Assembly: GCA_028692035.1 (NCBI GenBank)
Contig: JAQUYD010000006.1
Location: 1-64,000, forward strand
Origin: Oscillospiraceae bacterium
GTDB taxonomy: Bacteria; Bacillota; Clostridia; Oscillospirales; Ruminococcaceae
Direction: 5' to 3'
DNA length: 64,000 bases
The notes below the pieces were generated by a model, which saw only the letters and a list, made by a program, of their open reading frames with translations, was not told where the DNA came from and did no database searches. Positions 1 through 9,042 of the stretch are shown here, in pieces (positions within the stretch are counted from its first letter, which is position 1; the number at the start of each line of letters is the position of its first letter). The position numbers and the translations under genes are program-made.

Positions 1-20
1 GGACGGAATGAAGGAGGACA

Positions 21-1202
21 GTGCCTATGATGAATGAAACAGAAAAAACGACCGCCCTCGTACCATCTGTTGGCGCAGATGGAGGGCAGCCGCTTCGCAA
101 TTCAACTGAGCAAAGTATACCAGACGAGAACGCTGAAATCAATCCCCCTGAGGAAGATTTGCGGGAACTTTACCGTCGGATGCAGCGCATGACTGACCCC
201 CACTACCTGCATACGATTTCCATGACGGAGCTGTATCAAACTTCCTACAAGAGTAGGCCGCCAATCATCGATGGTTTGCTCTATGCCGGGGCGTATATCC
301 TTGCCGGAGCACCGAAAATCGGCAAATCATTTCTTGTGGCGCAGCTCGCCTATCATGTCAGTACCGGGCAAAAGCTCTGGGAATATGATGTCCGTCAGGG
401 CACGGTGTTATACCTTGCCCTCGAGGATGATTTCGGACGCATCCAGAACCGTATGTTCATGATGTATGGCGTGGAGGATACGGACAAGCTCCACTTTGCA
501 ACCGTCGCCGGAAAAATAGGCAACGGATTGGATGAGCAGCTAGAAAACTTCATGCGTGAGCATCCTGACACCAAGCTCATTATCATCGACACCATGCAGA
601 AAATCCGTGAGGCTGGCGGCGAGACATACAGTTATGCCAGCGACTATGAAATTGTCGGGAAGCTAAAACAGTTTGCAGACAAACATTGTATCTGCGTACT
701 GACCGTTCATCACACCCGGAAGCAGCCTGCCGGGGATAGTTTTGAAATGATCTCCGGGACAACAGGCTTGCTGGGCTGCGCGGATGGTTCGCTGCTGATG
801 CAGAAGAAAAAGCGTACAGATATGGATGCCACTATCGATGTTGTCGGGCGTGACCAGCAGGATCAAATTCTCTATTTAAAGAAAGATCCAGAAACGCAAA
901 TTTGGCAGTTGGAGAAAATGGAAAATGAGCTGCACAAGGAGCCACCCGACAGAGTGCTTGAAACTGTATCTAGGCTCGTTTCACCCAATCAGCGCGAATG
1001 GACAGGCTCTCCGTCCGAACTTGCCAATGCTGCCAATGTGGGCATGGCGGCAAACACACTCACAAAATATCTGAATGTCAAGTCCGGCAGATTGTTGGAC
1101 GAATACCATGTCAGCTATGAGAACAAGGCCAAGCACACCGGGCGGCAGGTCAAGCTCGCTTATATGGTGATCGACGCCGTTGACTACGAAGTGATCTCGT
1201 AA
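21..1202 (+). CDS. AAA-family (RepA-like) ATPase of an integrated mobile element
   Basis: Walker A GAPKIGKSFLVAQ, hydrophobic Walker B LIIIDTM; N-terminus duplicated in truncated form at 22093-22353. Confidence 0.85.
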   Translation: MPMMNETEKTTALVPSVGADGGQPLRNSTEQSIPDENAEINPPEEDLRELYRRMQRMTDPHYLHTISMTELYQTSYKSRPPIIDGLLYAGAYILAGAPKIGKSFLVAQLAYHVSTGQKLWEYDVRQGTVLYLALEDDFGRIQNRMFMMYGVEDTDKLHFATVAGKIGNGLDEQLENFMREHPDTKLIIIDTMQKIREAGGETYSYASDYEIVGKLKQFADKHCICVLTVHHTRKQPAGDSFEMISGTTGLLGCADGSLLMQKKKRTDMDATIDVVGRDQQDQILYLKKDPETQIWQLEKMENELHKEPPDRVLETVSRLVSPNQREWTGSPSELANAANVGMAANTLTKYLNVKSGRLLDEYHVSYENKAKHTGRQVKLAYMVIDAVDYEVIS

Positions 1203-1210
1203 ACACAGGC

Positions 1211-1283
1211 GCGACGGTTGCGACGGTCGCAACGGTGAATATGACACCGCCAAAACAACCGTCGCTATCGTCGCGACCGTCGC
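1211..1283. repeat. Cluster of GCGACGGT motifs, two direct and two inverted, with palindrome GTTGCGAC-G-GTCGCAAC
   Basis: GCGACGGT at 1211-1218 and 1220-1227; ACCGTCGC at 1258-1265 and 1276-1283; palindrome 1217-1233. Confidence 0.75.
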
Positions 1284-1307
1284 GGGAAGGATTGGATAGG
1301 AAACGAT

Positions 1308-1562
1308 ATGAAAAATGTACAGATTCCGTATGAGCTGTTCGTGGATTTGGTTTTGTACCATCTGAACGGCGAGGAAGATTATGACGAAGAAATCCGGCAG
1401 GGTTTAGAGCAGAAAATCGATGCCATTCTGAACCGGCAGCTCTATTCGCAGTACAAGACCGCCCCCACCGAGGAGCAGCGGGTGCAGGCGAGGCAGGAAT
1501 ATCTTGACCGCCGTGGTGTGCCGCAAAGCTATCGCTGGACTGTTTCTCCTTGGGAGCTATGA
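1308..1562 (+). CDS. Small acidic mobile-element hypothetical protein
   Basis: 84 aa ORF between ATPase and relaxase, co-directional. Confidence 0.6.
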   Translation: MKNVQIPYELFVDLVLYHLNGEEDYDEEIRQGLEQKIDAILNRQLYSQYKTAPTEEQRVQARQEYLDRRGVPQSYRWTVSPWEL

Positions 1563-1584
1563 CGGGAGCGTGCCACGCTCCCGT
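1562..1584. repeat. Perfect 11-bp-arm palindrome ACGGGAGCGTG-C-CACGCTCCCGT
   Basis: Read directly; overlaps the stop of the preceding ORF; no T-run follows. Confidence 0.75.
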
Positions 1585-1885
1585 GTCCGGCAGGCAAAAG
1601 GAAACTTATGGGAGTCAAATTAAACACCGCCACATCCTGCCTATTGTAGCTCCCGTCCCCGTCAAGAAATTCGCAGATTTCGAGACGGGCAGGTAGGGAG
1701 ATCAAGCGAATCTCCCTGCCTGTGGACGGTGGATGATTGAACAATTCCATTGTGAAAGCAGACGATGTCCATGCCGCGGAATTGTGATGTGGGTACCACA
1801 TGCAAGCCGTGGCAAAGGCTTCCGCAGAAGCCGCACGCCCCGTTCCCCCTCGGAGAGCCCACGGCACTTTGCAGCCGCAGGATGA

Positions 1886-1911
1886 AAGTGTCATAGTGGG
1901 TTATTACACTT
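1886..1911 (+). other. oriT: Predicted MOBV-type oriT (nic region)
   Basis: AAGTGTCATAGTGGG|TTATTACACTT resembles the pMV158 oriT layout (TAAAGTATAGTGTG|TTATACTTTA, from memory); lies about 120 bp upstream of the mob gene. Confidence 0.6.
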
Positions 1912-2027
1912 CCGCACTACGCCCGCAGGCGTGTTTCGGAGTGCAACCGCCGCAGGCGGCTCTTAGCACGGAGATGAAGTGCATCCCCATGGCTTGCAGT
2001 GTCTATACAAACTAAATTGGAGGTATT

Positions 2028-3296
2028 TTGCTTATGGCAAGAGGCGATGGTGTGAATCGTACCAGCGCAAGAAATATGAATATGACAGCCAAAGATATTA
2101 GCAACGCGCAACGCCATAATGAGCGCGAAAAGGAATCCTACACGAATCAAGATATTGTACCTGACCGCACCAGCATGAACGTCCACTTCAAGACGCCGAC
2201 CGGCAGCTATGCGGAAATGTTTGAACAGATGGCGGCTGACGGCGTGATCTCCACCCGTGGGTTGAAGGCAGATGCCAATCTTTACGGAGAACTAATTTTT
2301 GATGTAAACTCAGCCTACTTCCACAACCACGGCGGCTATGAGTTTGCAAAACAATTTTACACCGATGCCTACAAAGCTGCAATTAAAATTGTAGGCGGTG
2401 AGCAATATATTTTGTCGGCGGTCATGCATGCCGATGAACGTAACCGGGCTATGTCGGAGGCACTGGGGCAGGATGTATATCACTACCATCTGCATGTTGT
2501 ATATGTCCCTGTCGTGGAAAAACAAATCAAGTGGTCAACGCGGTGTAAGGATAAATCGCTGGTCGGTACAGTCAAGGAAACCATTATGCAGGTTAGCTCC
2601 AGCAAAAAGTGGTTATCCAAACCGGCGGTCGATGATACTGGTACCCCATTACTTACAAAGAGCGGAAAACCGGTCTTGAGAAAATCCTACTCCATCTTGC
2701 AAGACGATTTCTATAATGATATGCGACAAGCTGGATATAACGATGTAGAACGCGGTGAGCGTGGCAGTTCTGAGGAACATTTGACCGTGACCCAGTTCAA
2801 GGTCGAGCAGGAACAGGCACGGCTGACCGAGTTGGTAGAACGCTCGGATCAGAAGGAGCAGCAGGCGGCAGCCTTGGATAAAAAGATTGCAAAAATCCAA
2901 AAGCAGCAGACAGCTATTGATGCGGTGGATCAGATCGAAGCAAAAACCTTGCCCTTAAGTTCAAAGGTCATACTGGAACGATCTGAGTACGAAAGTCTTG
3001 CGGTAGCAGCGAAAAAATATGTCGCTCAGGAAAAGAAAGAATCCATATTGCAAAAGGCGCTGGAGGCAGCGCATAAGGTGATCGCAGGCCTCGAAGCCAA
3101 AATTGTAGCGCTTACTAAGGAGTTGTCCGAATATAAGTCCGTCCGAAATAAACTCAATACAGCGGGGCTGGAACAGGAAAATGAAGCTCTCCATGGCAAA
3201 CTACGCAGCTATGAATCCGTCATTGAGCGAAATGGCCTTTGGCATTTATTTGGAAGAAATAAGGTGAAAACACACACAAGGGACGATGCTCGATAA
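2028..3296 (+). CDS. MOBV (Pre/Mob family) relaxase
   Basis: N-terminal RTSARNMNMTAKDISNAQRHNERE, HADE...HYHLHVVYVPV metal-binding histidines, coiled-coil C-terminus. Confidence 0.9.
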   Translation: MLMARGDGVNRTSARNMNMTAKDISNAQRHNEREKESYTNQDIVPDRTSMNVHFKTPTGSYAEMFEQMAADGVISTRGLKADANLYGELIFDVNSAYFHNHGGYEFAKQFYTDAYKAAIKIVGGEQYILSAVMHADERNRAMSEALGQDVYHYHLHVVYVPVVEKQIKWSTRCKDKSLVGTVKETIMQVSSSKKWLSKPAVDDTGTPLLTKSGKPVLRKSYSILQDDFYNDMRQAGYNDVERGERGSSEEHLTVTQFKVEQEQARLTELVERSDQKEQQAAALDKKIAKIQKQQTAIDAVDQIEAKTLPLSSKVILERSEYESLAVAAKKYVAQEKKESILQKALEAAHKVIAGLEAKIVALTKELSEYKSVRNKLNTAGLEQENEALHGKLRSYESVIERNGLWHLFGRNKVKTHTRDDAR

Positions 3297-3339
3297 TTTC
3301 TGTGTAGAGCCGAGAAAAACAAATTTTATTCGTTGGGGG

Positions 3340-3371
3340 TGGTCCAAATGAACACCGCATCGTTTGGACCA
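3340..3371. repeat. Inverted repeat TGGTCCAAA...TTTGGACCA
   Basis: 9-bp perfect arms in the intergenic region after mob. Confidence 0.7.
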
Positions 3372-3442
3372 TCTCCGATGGAAAATCCGTCAGGTTTTAC
3401 GGCTGTTGAGCCGACAAAATTGCATTAAAAATGGAGGTATTT

Positions 3443-3736
3443 ATGAAAACAGGTCTTTCCAAGAAACAAAAGGCAACAAACATCTATTTTAATGAAGACA
3501 GCTCGATAATTGAGGTCTGTACTTACAACACTAATCTCAAAAACAGGCTCACCAAATATGCGGGGCAATATTCCGGTGAGTGCAGGCTGATTGATGATGA
3601 CGAAAACGGCTGCCTGACTTTTGAAATCAATAAAGGACGCTTTGGCTTCAAGCTTACAGCCCCGTACAGCCAAGAACGCCGCAAGGCTGCTGGTCAGTTG
3701 GCAAAGAAAGAAAATCTAAAGAGGAACGGATCATGA
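3443..3736 (+). CDS. Mobile-element conserved hypothetical protein
   Basis: ORF with RBS-like ggaggt upstream, overlaps next ORF by 4 nt; start may be the upstream ATG at 3431. Confidence 0.6.
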   Translation: MKTGLSKKQKATNIYFNEDSSIIEVCTYNTNLKNRLTKYAGQYSGECRLIDDDENGCLTFEINKGRFGFKLTAPYSQERRKAAGQLAKKENLKRNGS

Positions 3737-3978
3737 AAGTTATATCCTGTGAGTTCAATATGGATACTGCCTATGTGGAGCTGCAGCTGGACGATGGGAC
3801 ACTGATTGCCATTGATACCATCTCCGTGGAAAACGAAATCGCGGAGAATATATACCAGCGTTCAGAGCTGGACTGGCTAATCTACAACAAGCCGCTTGAA
3901 TACGCAGATATAATCTTGAATGGAGACCCAGCAAAGTATCTGAAAGCAATTACCAGGTATAAGCCATTTGATGAATGA
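3733..3978 (+). CDS. Mobile-element hypothetical protein (DUF6061-like)
   Basis: ATGA overlap with previous ORF; MKVISCEFNMDTAYVELQLDDGTLIAIDT. Confidence 0.6.
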   Translation: MKVISCEFNMDTAYVELQLDDGTLIAIDTISVENEIAENIYQRSELDWLIYNKPLEYADIILNGDPAKYLKAITRYKPFDE

Positions 3979-4058
3979 CCACACCGTCGCCCGTTGGAAA
4001 AAAGAAACGGGCGACATTTCCAACAAAGGTTATTTATCTCCCATGACAAAAATTATTC

Positions 4059-4109
4059 TTGACTTTTGCGGTGGGTTTGCATATAATATAGTTGAGCCCT
4101 TCTTAAGGG
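4059..4109 (+). promoter_or_regulatory. SigA-type promoter with palindromic element for the RM/CBASS operon
   Basis: TTGACT (4059-4064), 17-nt spacer, TATAAT (4082-4087), then palindrome CCCTT-CTT-AAGGG (4097-4109). Confidence 0.7.
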
Positions 4110-4144
4110 TGAAATTTTTGCAATGTTAAAGTTATTTTTTTCTC

Positions 4145-4762
4145 ATGACAAAGGAGTTGGTAAGACTGAAACTCGGAGATATTGCTTCTGTTAGGAGCGG
4201 CTTGGTATTATCGCGGAAGCTTTCAAAAACGCCTACGCAATATCGATATCAACTTATTAATTTACGCTCTATCAATCAGGCTGGCTATATTGAGACTGAG
4301 AATGTTGATTTATATGACGCGACAGAACCGCTGAGTTCTGAGTATCTGGCACATACAGGGGATGTTGTGATCCGGCTGACAGCACCATACACTGCCGTGT
4401 TGATTGATGACACTACATCGGGAATGGTCATCTCATCGAACTTGGTTGTGATTCGCGCGGATGCAAGCCAGATTTTGCCTGAGTACCTATACTGGCTTTT
4501 GAATACGCCTAAGGTAAAACGCCAGATATATGAAAACACTTCGAGCAACATGCTTGGTGCTATTAAGCCACGATATTTTGCTGATTTTGAGGTAAGTCTT
4601 CTATCAATGGAAAATCAGGAGACGATTGCGGCACTGAACCTTTTGGCGCACAAGGAACGTCAGCTTTTGAATGAGCTGGCAATGGAAAAAGAAAAATACT
4701 ATTCCTACACAATTAATGAGATACAAAAACAGATGAGAAGAGGTAACCGTCATGACGACTAA
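4145..4762 (+). CDS. Half-size type I restriction specificity protein (single TRD)
   Basis: HsdS-like LKLGDIASVRSGL..., coiled-coil end; 205 aa; precedes hsdM with overlap. Confidence 0.75.
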   Translation: MTKELVRLKLGDIASVRSGLVLSRKLSKTPTQYRYQLINLRSINQAGYIETENVDLYDATEPLSSEYLAHTGDVVIRLTAPYTAVLIDDTTSGMVISSNLVVIRADASQILPEYLYWLLNTPKVKRQIYENTSSNMLGAIKPRYFADFEVSLLSMENQETIAALNLLAHKERQLLNELAMEKEKYYSYTINEIQKQMRRGNRHDD

Positions 4763-6287
4763 AAGTGATATTGAGCGCGTTCTCTGGAGCGCCTGCGACA
4801 GCTTCCGGGGAAAGATTGACAGCTCTCGCTATAAAGACTATATCCTATCCATGCTTTTTGTAAAATATCTAAGCGATGTTTCTAAGGAAAAGCACGACGA
4901 ATACATGAAGCAGTACAATGGTGATGAGCGCCGTGTGGCACGAGCTATGAGCCGCGAGCGTTTTACCTTGGACGAAGACTCCACATTTGACTACCTGTAT
5001 GAAAACCGCAACGATTCCGAGATCGGTCAAAAAATCAATGTTGCGCTCTCCCACATTGAGGAACACAACAGTGGCAAGCTCCGAAACGTATTCCGTGCCA
5101 TTGACTTTAATTCTCAGGTGGACTTCGGCGACGTAAAGGAAAAGAATGCAACTTTGCGCAATCTGCTGGAGGATTTCAGTGGCATTGACCTTCGTCCCGG
5201 ACAGCTTGGCTCCGCCGATATCATTGGCGACGCCTATGAATATATGATCGCAAACTTTGCCTCAGATGCGGGCAAAAAGGGCGGAGAATTTTTTACCCCC
5301 AGTCAGGTTTCGGAACTGGTAGCATCCCTCGTAAAGCCGAGGGAGAATGATCGCATATATGACCCCACCTGCGGAAGCGGAGGCCTTTTGCTCAAGGCCT
5401 ATAAAAAAGTACACAGCGGCAAGGTTGCAATCTACGGACAGGAGCTGAACGCCCAGACCTGGGCACTCTGCACCATGAATATGTTCCTCCACGGTGTGGA
5501 TGACGCCCGCATCTGGCAGGGTGATACGCTGGCGAACCCTCAGAACATTGAAGATGACAAGCTCATGAAGTTCCAGTGTGTTGTCGCGAATCCGCCGTTC
5601 AGTCTGGACAAATGGGACAGCGGATTTCTCTCCAACGCGCCGGTGGATGCCAAAGGAAAAAAGCAGGAGAAAATGACAGCTTCCCTTGACTCGTGGAAAC
5701 GTTTTGACTGGGGCGTACCGCCGTCCTCCAAGGGCGACTATGCGTTTGTACTTCATATGTTGGCAAGCCTTGATGCTGAGAATGGACGCATGGCGATCGT
5801 GTTACCCCACGGTGTGCTGTTCCGTGGCGCCAGCGAAGGAAAAATCCGCAAACAGATCGTTGAATTCAATCTGCTTGATGCTGTCATCGGACTGCCGGCG
5901 AACCTGTTCTACGGCACCGGTATTCCCGCCTGCATTTTGGTATTCAAGAAGAATCGTACCCGCCGGGATGTGCTCTTTATTGACGCTTCCAGCGATGGAA
6001 ACTATGAAAAAGGAAAGAATCAGAACATCCTGCGTAACGAGGATATAGCCAAAATTGTCAGTACCTACGATGCACGCCAGAGCGTGGAAAAGTATGCGTA
6101 TGTTGCGTCCTTCGATGAAATCAAGGAGAATGACTTCAACCTGAATATTCCCCGCTATGTTGATACCTTTGAAGAGGAAGAACTGGTGGACATCGATGAG
6201 GTGAAGCGGAATATTACCAATATTGAAGTGGAACTTGCCGAAGTACAGGCGCAGATGAAGAAATATTTAAACGAATTGGGGTTGTGA
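4752..6287 (+). CDS. hsdM: Type I restriction-modification methyltransferase subunit
   Basis: GGEFFTPSQVSELVASLV, DPTCGSGGLLL, NPPFS motifs. Confidence 0.95.
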   Translation: MTTKSDIERVLWSACDSFRGKIDSSRYKDYILSMLFVKYLSDVSKEKHDEYMKQYNGDERRVARAMSRERFTLDEDSTFDYLYENRNDSEIGQKINVALSHIEEHNSGKLRNVFRAIDFNSQVDFGDVKEKNATLRNLLEDFSGIDLRPGQLGSADIIGDAYEYMIANFASDAGKKGGEFFTPSQVSELVASLVKPRENDRIYDPTCGSGGLLLKAYKKVHSGKVAIYGQELNAQTWALCTMNMFLHGVDDARIWQGDTLANPQNIEDDKLMKFQCVVANPPFSLDKWDSGFLSNAPVDAKGKKQEKMTASLDSWKRFDWGVPPSSKGDYAFVLHMLASLDAENGRMAIVLPHGVLFRGASEGKIRKQIVEFNLLDAVIGLPANLFYGTGIPACILVFKKNRTRRDVLFIDASSDGNYEKGKNQNILRNEDIAKIVSTYDARQSVEKYAYVASFDEIKENDFNLNIPRYVDTFEEEELVDIDEVKRNITNIEVELAEVQAQMKKYLNELGL

Positions 6288-7426
6288 TGGCAAAAGTGAA
6301 TTCAGAAATTGGTCGGACAGCAATCGATGAAAAAGTGCGAATGAAGTTATGGGCTGTCTCGGGTGGAAGATGTGAGCTATGCAATAGATTGTTGTACCAG
6401 GATCTTGTTTTCGGTTACGATGGAAATTTTGGAGAAATGGCGCATATTCATGCTGTCAGTGAAGGTGGCCCCCGCCACAAATATGGCATGACCATCGGCG
6501 AAAAGAATAATATTGACAATTTAATGTTGCTATGCGAAGAACATCATCACATGATAGATACGCACTCTGAAGATTTTAAGGAAGGGTTATTAATTAGGAA
6601 AAAGATAGCTCACGAAGCAAGAATTCGTGAGGTCACAGGAATCCCAAGTGAGCAGAGCTGCAGAATCATAACATATTTCTCAAATATTGATAATCAGGCA
6701 GAGTTTAGTTCAGAAAGACTTCTTCGTGAAGCTGTCCTGCTTTCGGGGCGTGTTCCAATGCAAGAGCCAATAATCAATCTAAGTGCTGACTCTTGTACGA
6801 GATATACGGCGAGTGAAACTGTTTTTCAACAAAAATCTCAAGAATTGGAGCGAGATTTTAAAAATTGGTTTGATGCTGTGATAAAAAGCAAGGATAGTAT
6901 CGGTATTTTCGCGCTTGCTCCACAACCACTATTATTTAAGCTTGGCACGCTCATTAACGATCAATACAACACGGTTGCATTCCAGTGCCATAGAAGTGGA
7001 CATAAATGGGCTTGGCCGAAAGCGGTAGCATCAGTTGAATTTCAATTCTCGAATACAAAGGAAGGAAAAACAGATGCGCTGGCTTTGGTAATTGATCTCA
7101 GCGCTCCTGTATGTGATGATAGAATCACATTTGTGCTTGGCGATGATGCTACAATTTATCATATAACGATAGATGAACCATCAAGGACTTTTGTATCCGG
7201 AGAAATCATTCAGGAAGAGTTTGTAAAAGTGTTCCGTGCCGCAATGGAAACTCTAAAAAATTTGCGCCCTGCGCCAGAATGTATTCATATTTTTCCTGTT
7301 ATGCCGAATTCTTTGGCAGTACGCGCCGGAATGGACTATATGCCTAAGGCGGATCTGCCAGTTATGATTTATGAGCAAGCAAATCAAGCAGATGGCTTTT
7401 TTAAGGCACTAACAATAGGAGGTTAA
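6287..7426 (+). CDS. cap5: CBASS effector: HNH endonuclease fused to SAVED domain (Cap5-like)
   Basis: HNH CELCNRLL...MAHIHAVSEGGPRH...NIDNLMLLCEEHHHMID; C-terminal SAVED-like region; adjacent to CD-NTase; ATG overlaps hsdM stop. Confidence 0.88.
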   Translation: MAKVNSEIGRTAIDEKVRMKLWAVSGGRCELCNRLLYQDLVFGYDGNFGEMAHIHAVSEGGPRHKYGMTIGEKNNIDNLMLLCEEHHHMIDTHSEDFKEGLLIRKKIAHEARIREVTGIPSEQSCRIITYFSNIDNQAEFSSERLLREAVLLSGRVPMQEPIINLSADSCTRYTASETVFQQKSQELERDFKNWFDAVIKSKDSIGIFALAPQPLLFKLGTLINDQYNTVAFQCHRSGHKWAWPKAVASVEFQFSNTKEGKTDALALVIDLSAPVCDDRITFVLGDDATIYHITIDEPSRTFVSGEIIQEEFVKVFRAAMETLKNLRPAPECIHIFPVMPNSLAVRAGMDYMPKADLPVMIYEQANQADGFFKALTIGG

Positions 7427-7427
7427 A

Positions 7428-8570
7428 ATGACAGATCAAGAAAAGATTCTGGGTATGCTCCTAAGTGGAATTGCAGACGAGATAAATATCACACCGACAA
7501 TGCAAGATAAAGCTATTAATAGCTATACTGCTGTTGGCAAGTGGATCGGTGATGGGTTGGACTATGATGTAAAAATAATGCCGCAGGGCTCCATGAATTT
7601 GGGAACGGTCATTAAGCCTATTGATGACCGAGACGATTATGACATGGACCTTGTATGCTTGCTTAAAAACGGTCAGTATCTTTCCTTAAAAGATATCAAG
7701 AATCTGGTTGGTGATCGGCTAAAAGAAAACGCTACATACTTTCAGAAACTTGAAAAAGAAGGTAAGCGCTGCTGGACGATGCAATATGATGAATTCCATA
7801 TGGACGTTTTGCCATGTGTTCCCCAAAATGGTTATTTTATCGAACCCAATATCACAGCGATTAAACTGACACACAAAATCGGCGACGGAATATATGCGCC
7901 ACGGTACAGCAATCCTTACGCATATTACAAGTGGTTTGATAACCGTATGAAAGATATCCTTTTGATCGAAAAGCGAGCCTTTGCTGTACAGAACAAGACT
8001 GAAATTGATAAAGTTCCAACATACAAAATGCGCACCCCTCTTCAAAAGGCAATTCAGTTGCTGAAACGTCATAGGGATATCTGCTTTCAAAATGCTTCGG
8101 ATGCTGCACCAATATCAATTATTATCACAACTCTTGCAGCATGGGCTTATAACGGTGAGACGAACGTATATGAAGCACTTTGCAATATCTTGGAACGAAT
8201 GCCCCAACACATTGAATGTCGGGATGGTATTTATTGGGTAGAAAATCCAACTATGCCGGAAGAAAACTTTGCTGACAAATGGAATGCAGAACCGAACAAG
8301 CGGACTACATTTAAGAGTTGGCTTGGCAGAGCAAGAAAAGAGCTAATTGATAATCCGCTTGCGCGCTTTGGAATGGATGGAATTGCAGAAGAATACAAGA
8401 AATATCTTGGAGAGAGACCAGTTCAGCGTGCATTTAATGCGGTGGGTGACAAAACGCGTATAGCGAGGGAACGGGGAGAACTTACAATCAATGGCCTCAC
8501 TGGGGGACTCTCTGCATCCGCTAAACATAGTGGCTATCCAGTAAAGGAGCATACGTTTTGGGGTGAATAA
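7428..8570 (+). CDS. CD-NTase (cyclic oligonucleotide synthase, SMODS nucleotidyltransferase)
   Basis: GSMNLGTVIKP, DDYDMDLVC and HMDVLPC give an intact GS...DxD...D catalytic triad. Confidence 0.9.
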   Translation: MTDQEKILGMLLSGIADEINITPTMQDKAINSYTAVGKWIGDGLDYDVKIMPQGSMNLGTVIKPIDDRDDYDMDLVCLLKNGQYLSLKDIKNLVGDRLKENATYFQKLEKEGKRCWTMQYDEFHMDVLPCVPQNGYFIEPNITAIKLTHKIGDGIYAPRYSNPYAYYKWFDNRMKDILLIEKRAFAVQNKTEIDKVPTYKMRTPLQKAIQLLKRHRDICFQNASDAAPISIIITTLAAWAYNGETNVYEALCNILERMPQHIECRDGIYWVENPTMPEENFADKWNAEPNKRTTFKSWLGRARKELIDNPLARFGMDGIAEEYKKYLGERPVQRAFNAVGDKTRIARERGELTINGLTGGLSASAKHSGYPVKEHTFWGE

Positions 8571-9042
8571 AAAGAAATATCTAAAAGCAAAAACATATCG
8601 ACTGATTGACCAACTGATAGCTATAAAACAAAGATTCCCAGAATCGGATGTCACCATCAAAAACGGGGCGTTGCACTGGAGCGGATACATGAAGCCGACA
8701 GCAGTTTCACGCATATACCATGTAGTAATCGACTACAAGGTGAGAAAGCGTCCTGTTGTAAGACTATGCGGGGATAATATACAAGGCCTTGATAGACCCA
8801 ATTTTCCTCATAAATTCCATACTGACTATGAAAAAAAGCAAGTTGATCTATGCTTACATCTTCGATATGAATTTACTTCCAGTATGCTAATCGCTGATAC
8901 AATAATTCCATGGGCAATTGAATGGTTATATTTTTATGAGATATGGTTGGCAACCGACACGTGGTGCGGTGGCGGAAAGCATCCTGAAGGGAAAAAGAAC
9001 TGTGGGGTAACACATGAGCATAATCTTAAAGCCGCTGTTTGA
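8563..9042 (+). CDS. Stand-alone prokaryotic E2-like conjugating protein (short type II CBASS)
   Basis: VDLCLH candidate catalytic Cys, PWAIEWLYFYEIWL, CGGGKHP; overlaps CD-NTase end; GTG start. Confidence 0.7.
   Translation: MNKKKYLKAKTYRLIDQLIAIKQRFPESDVTIKNGALHWSGYMKPTAVSRIYHVVIDYKVRKRPVVRLCGDNIQGLDRPNFPHKFHTDYEKKQVDLCLHLRYEFTSSMLIADTIIPWAIEWLYFYEIWLATDTWCGGGKHPEGKKNCGVTHEHNLKAAV

Noticed and set aside
1211-1283. CRISPR array
   Set aside because: Repeats are 8-mers in mixed orientation without regular spacers; no cas genes. No CRISPR array seen anywhere in the window.
1529-2015. Several overlapping small ORFs on both strands upstream of mob
   Set aside because: Region is better explained as palindromes and oriT; ORFs lack RBS and domain sense.
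6284-9042. Bil-type bacterial ubiquitin operon (because of the E2-like protein)
   Set aside because: No ubiquitin-like, E1 or DUB gene; CD-NTase plus HNH-SAVED indicates CBASS.
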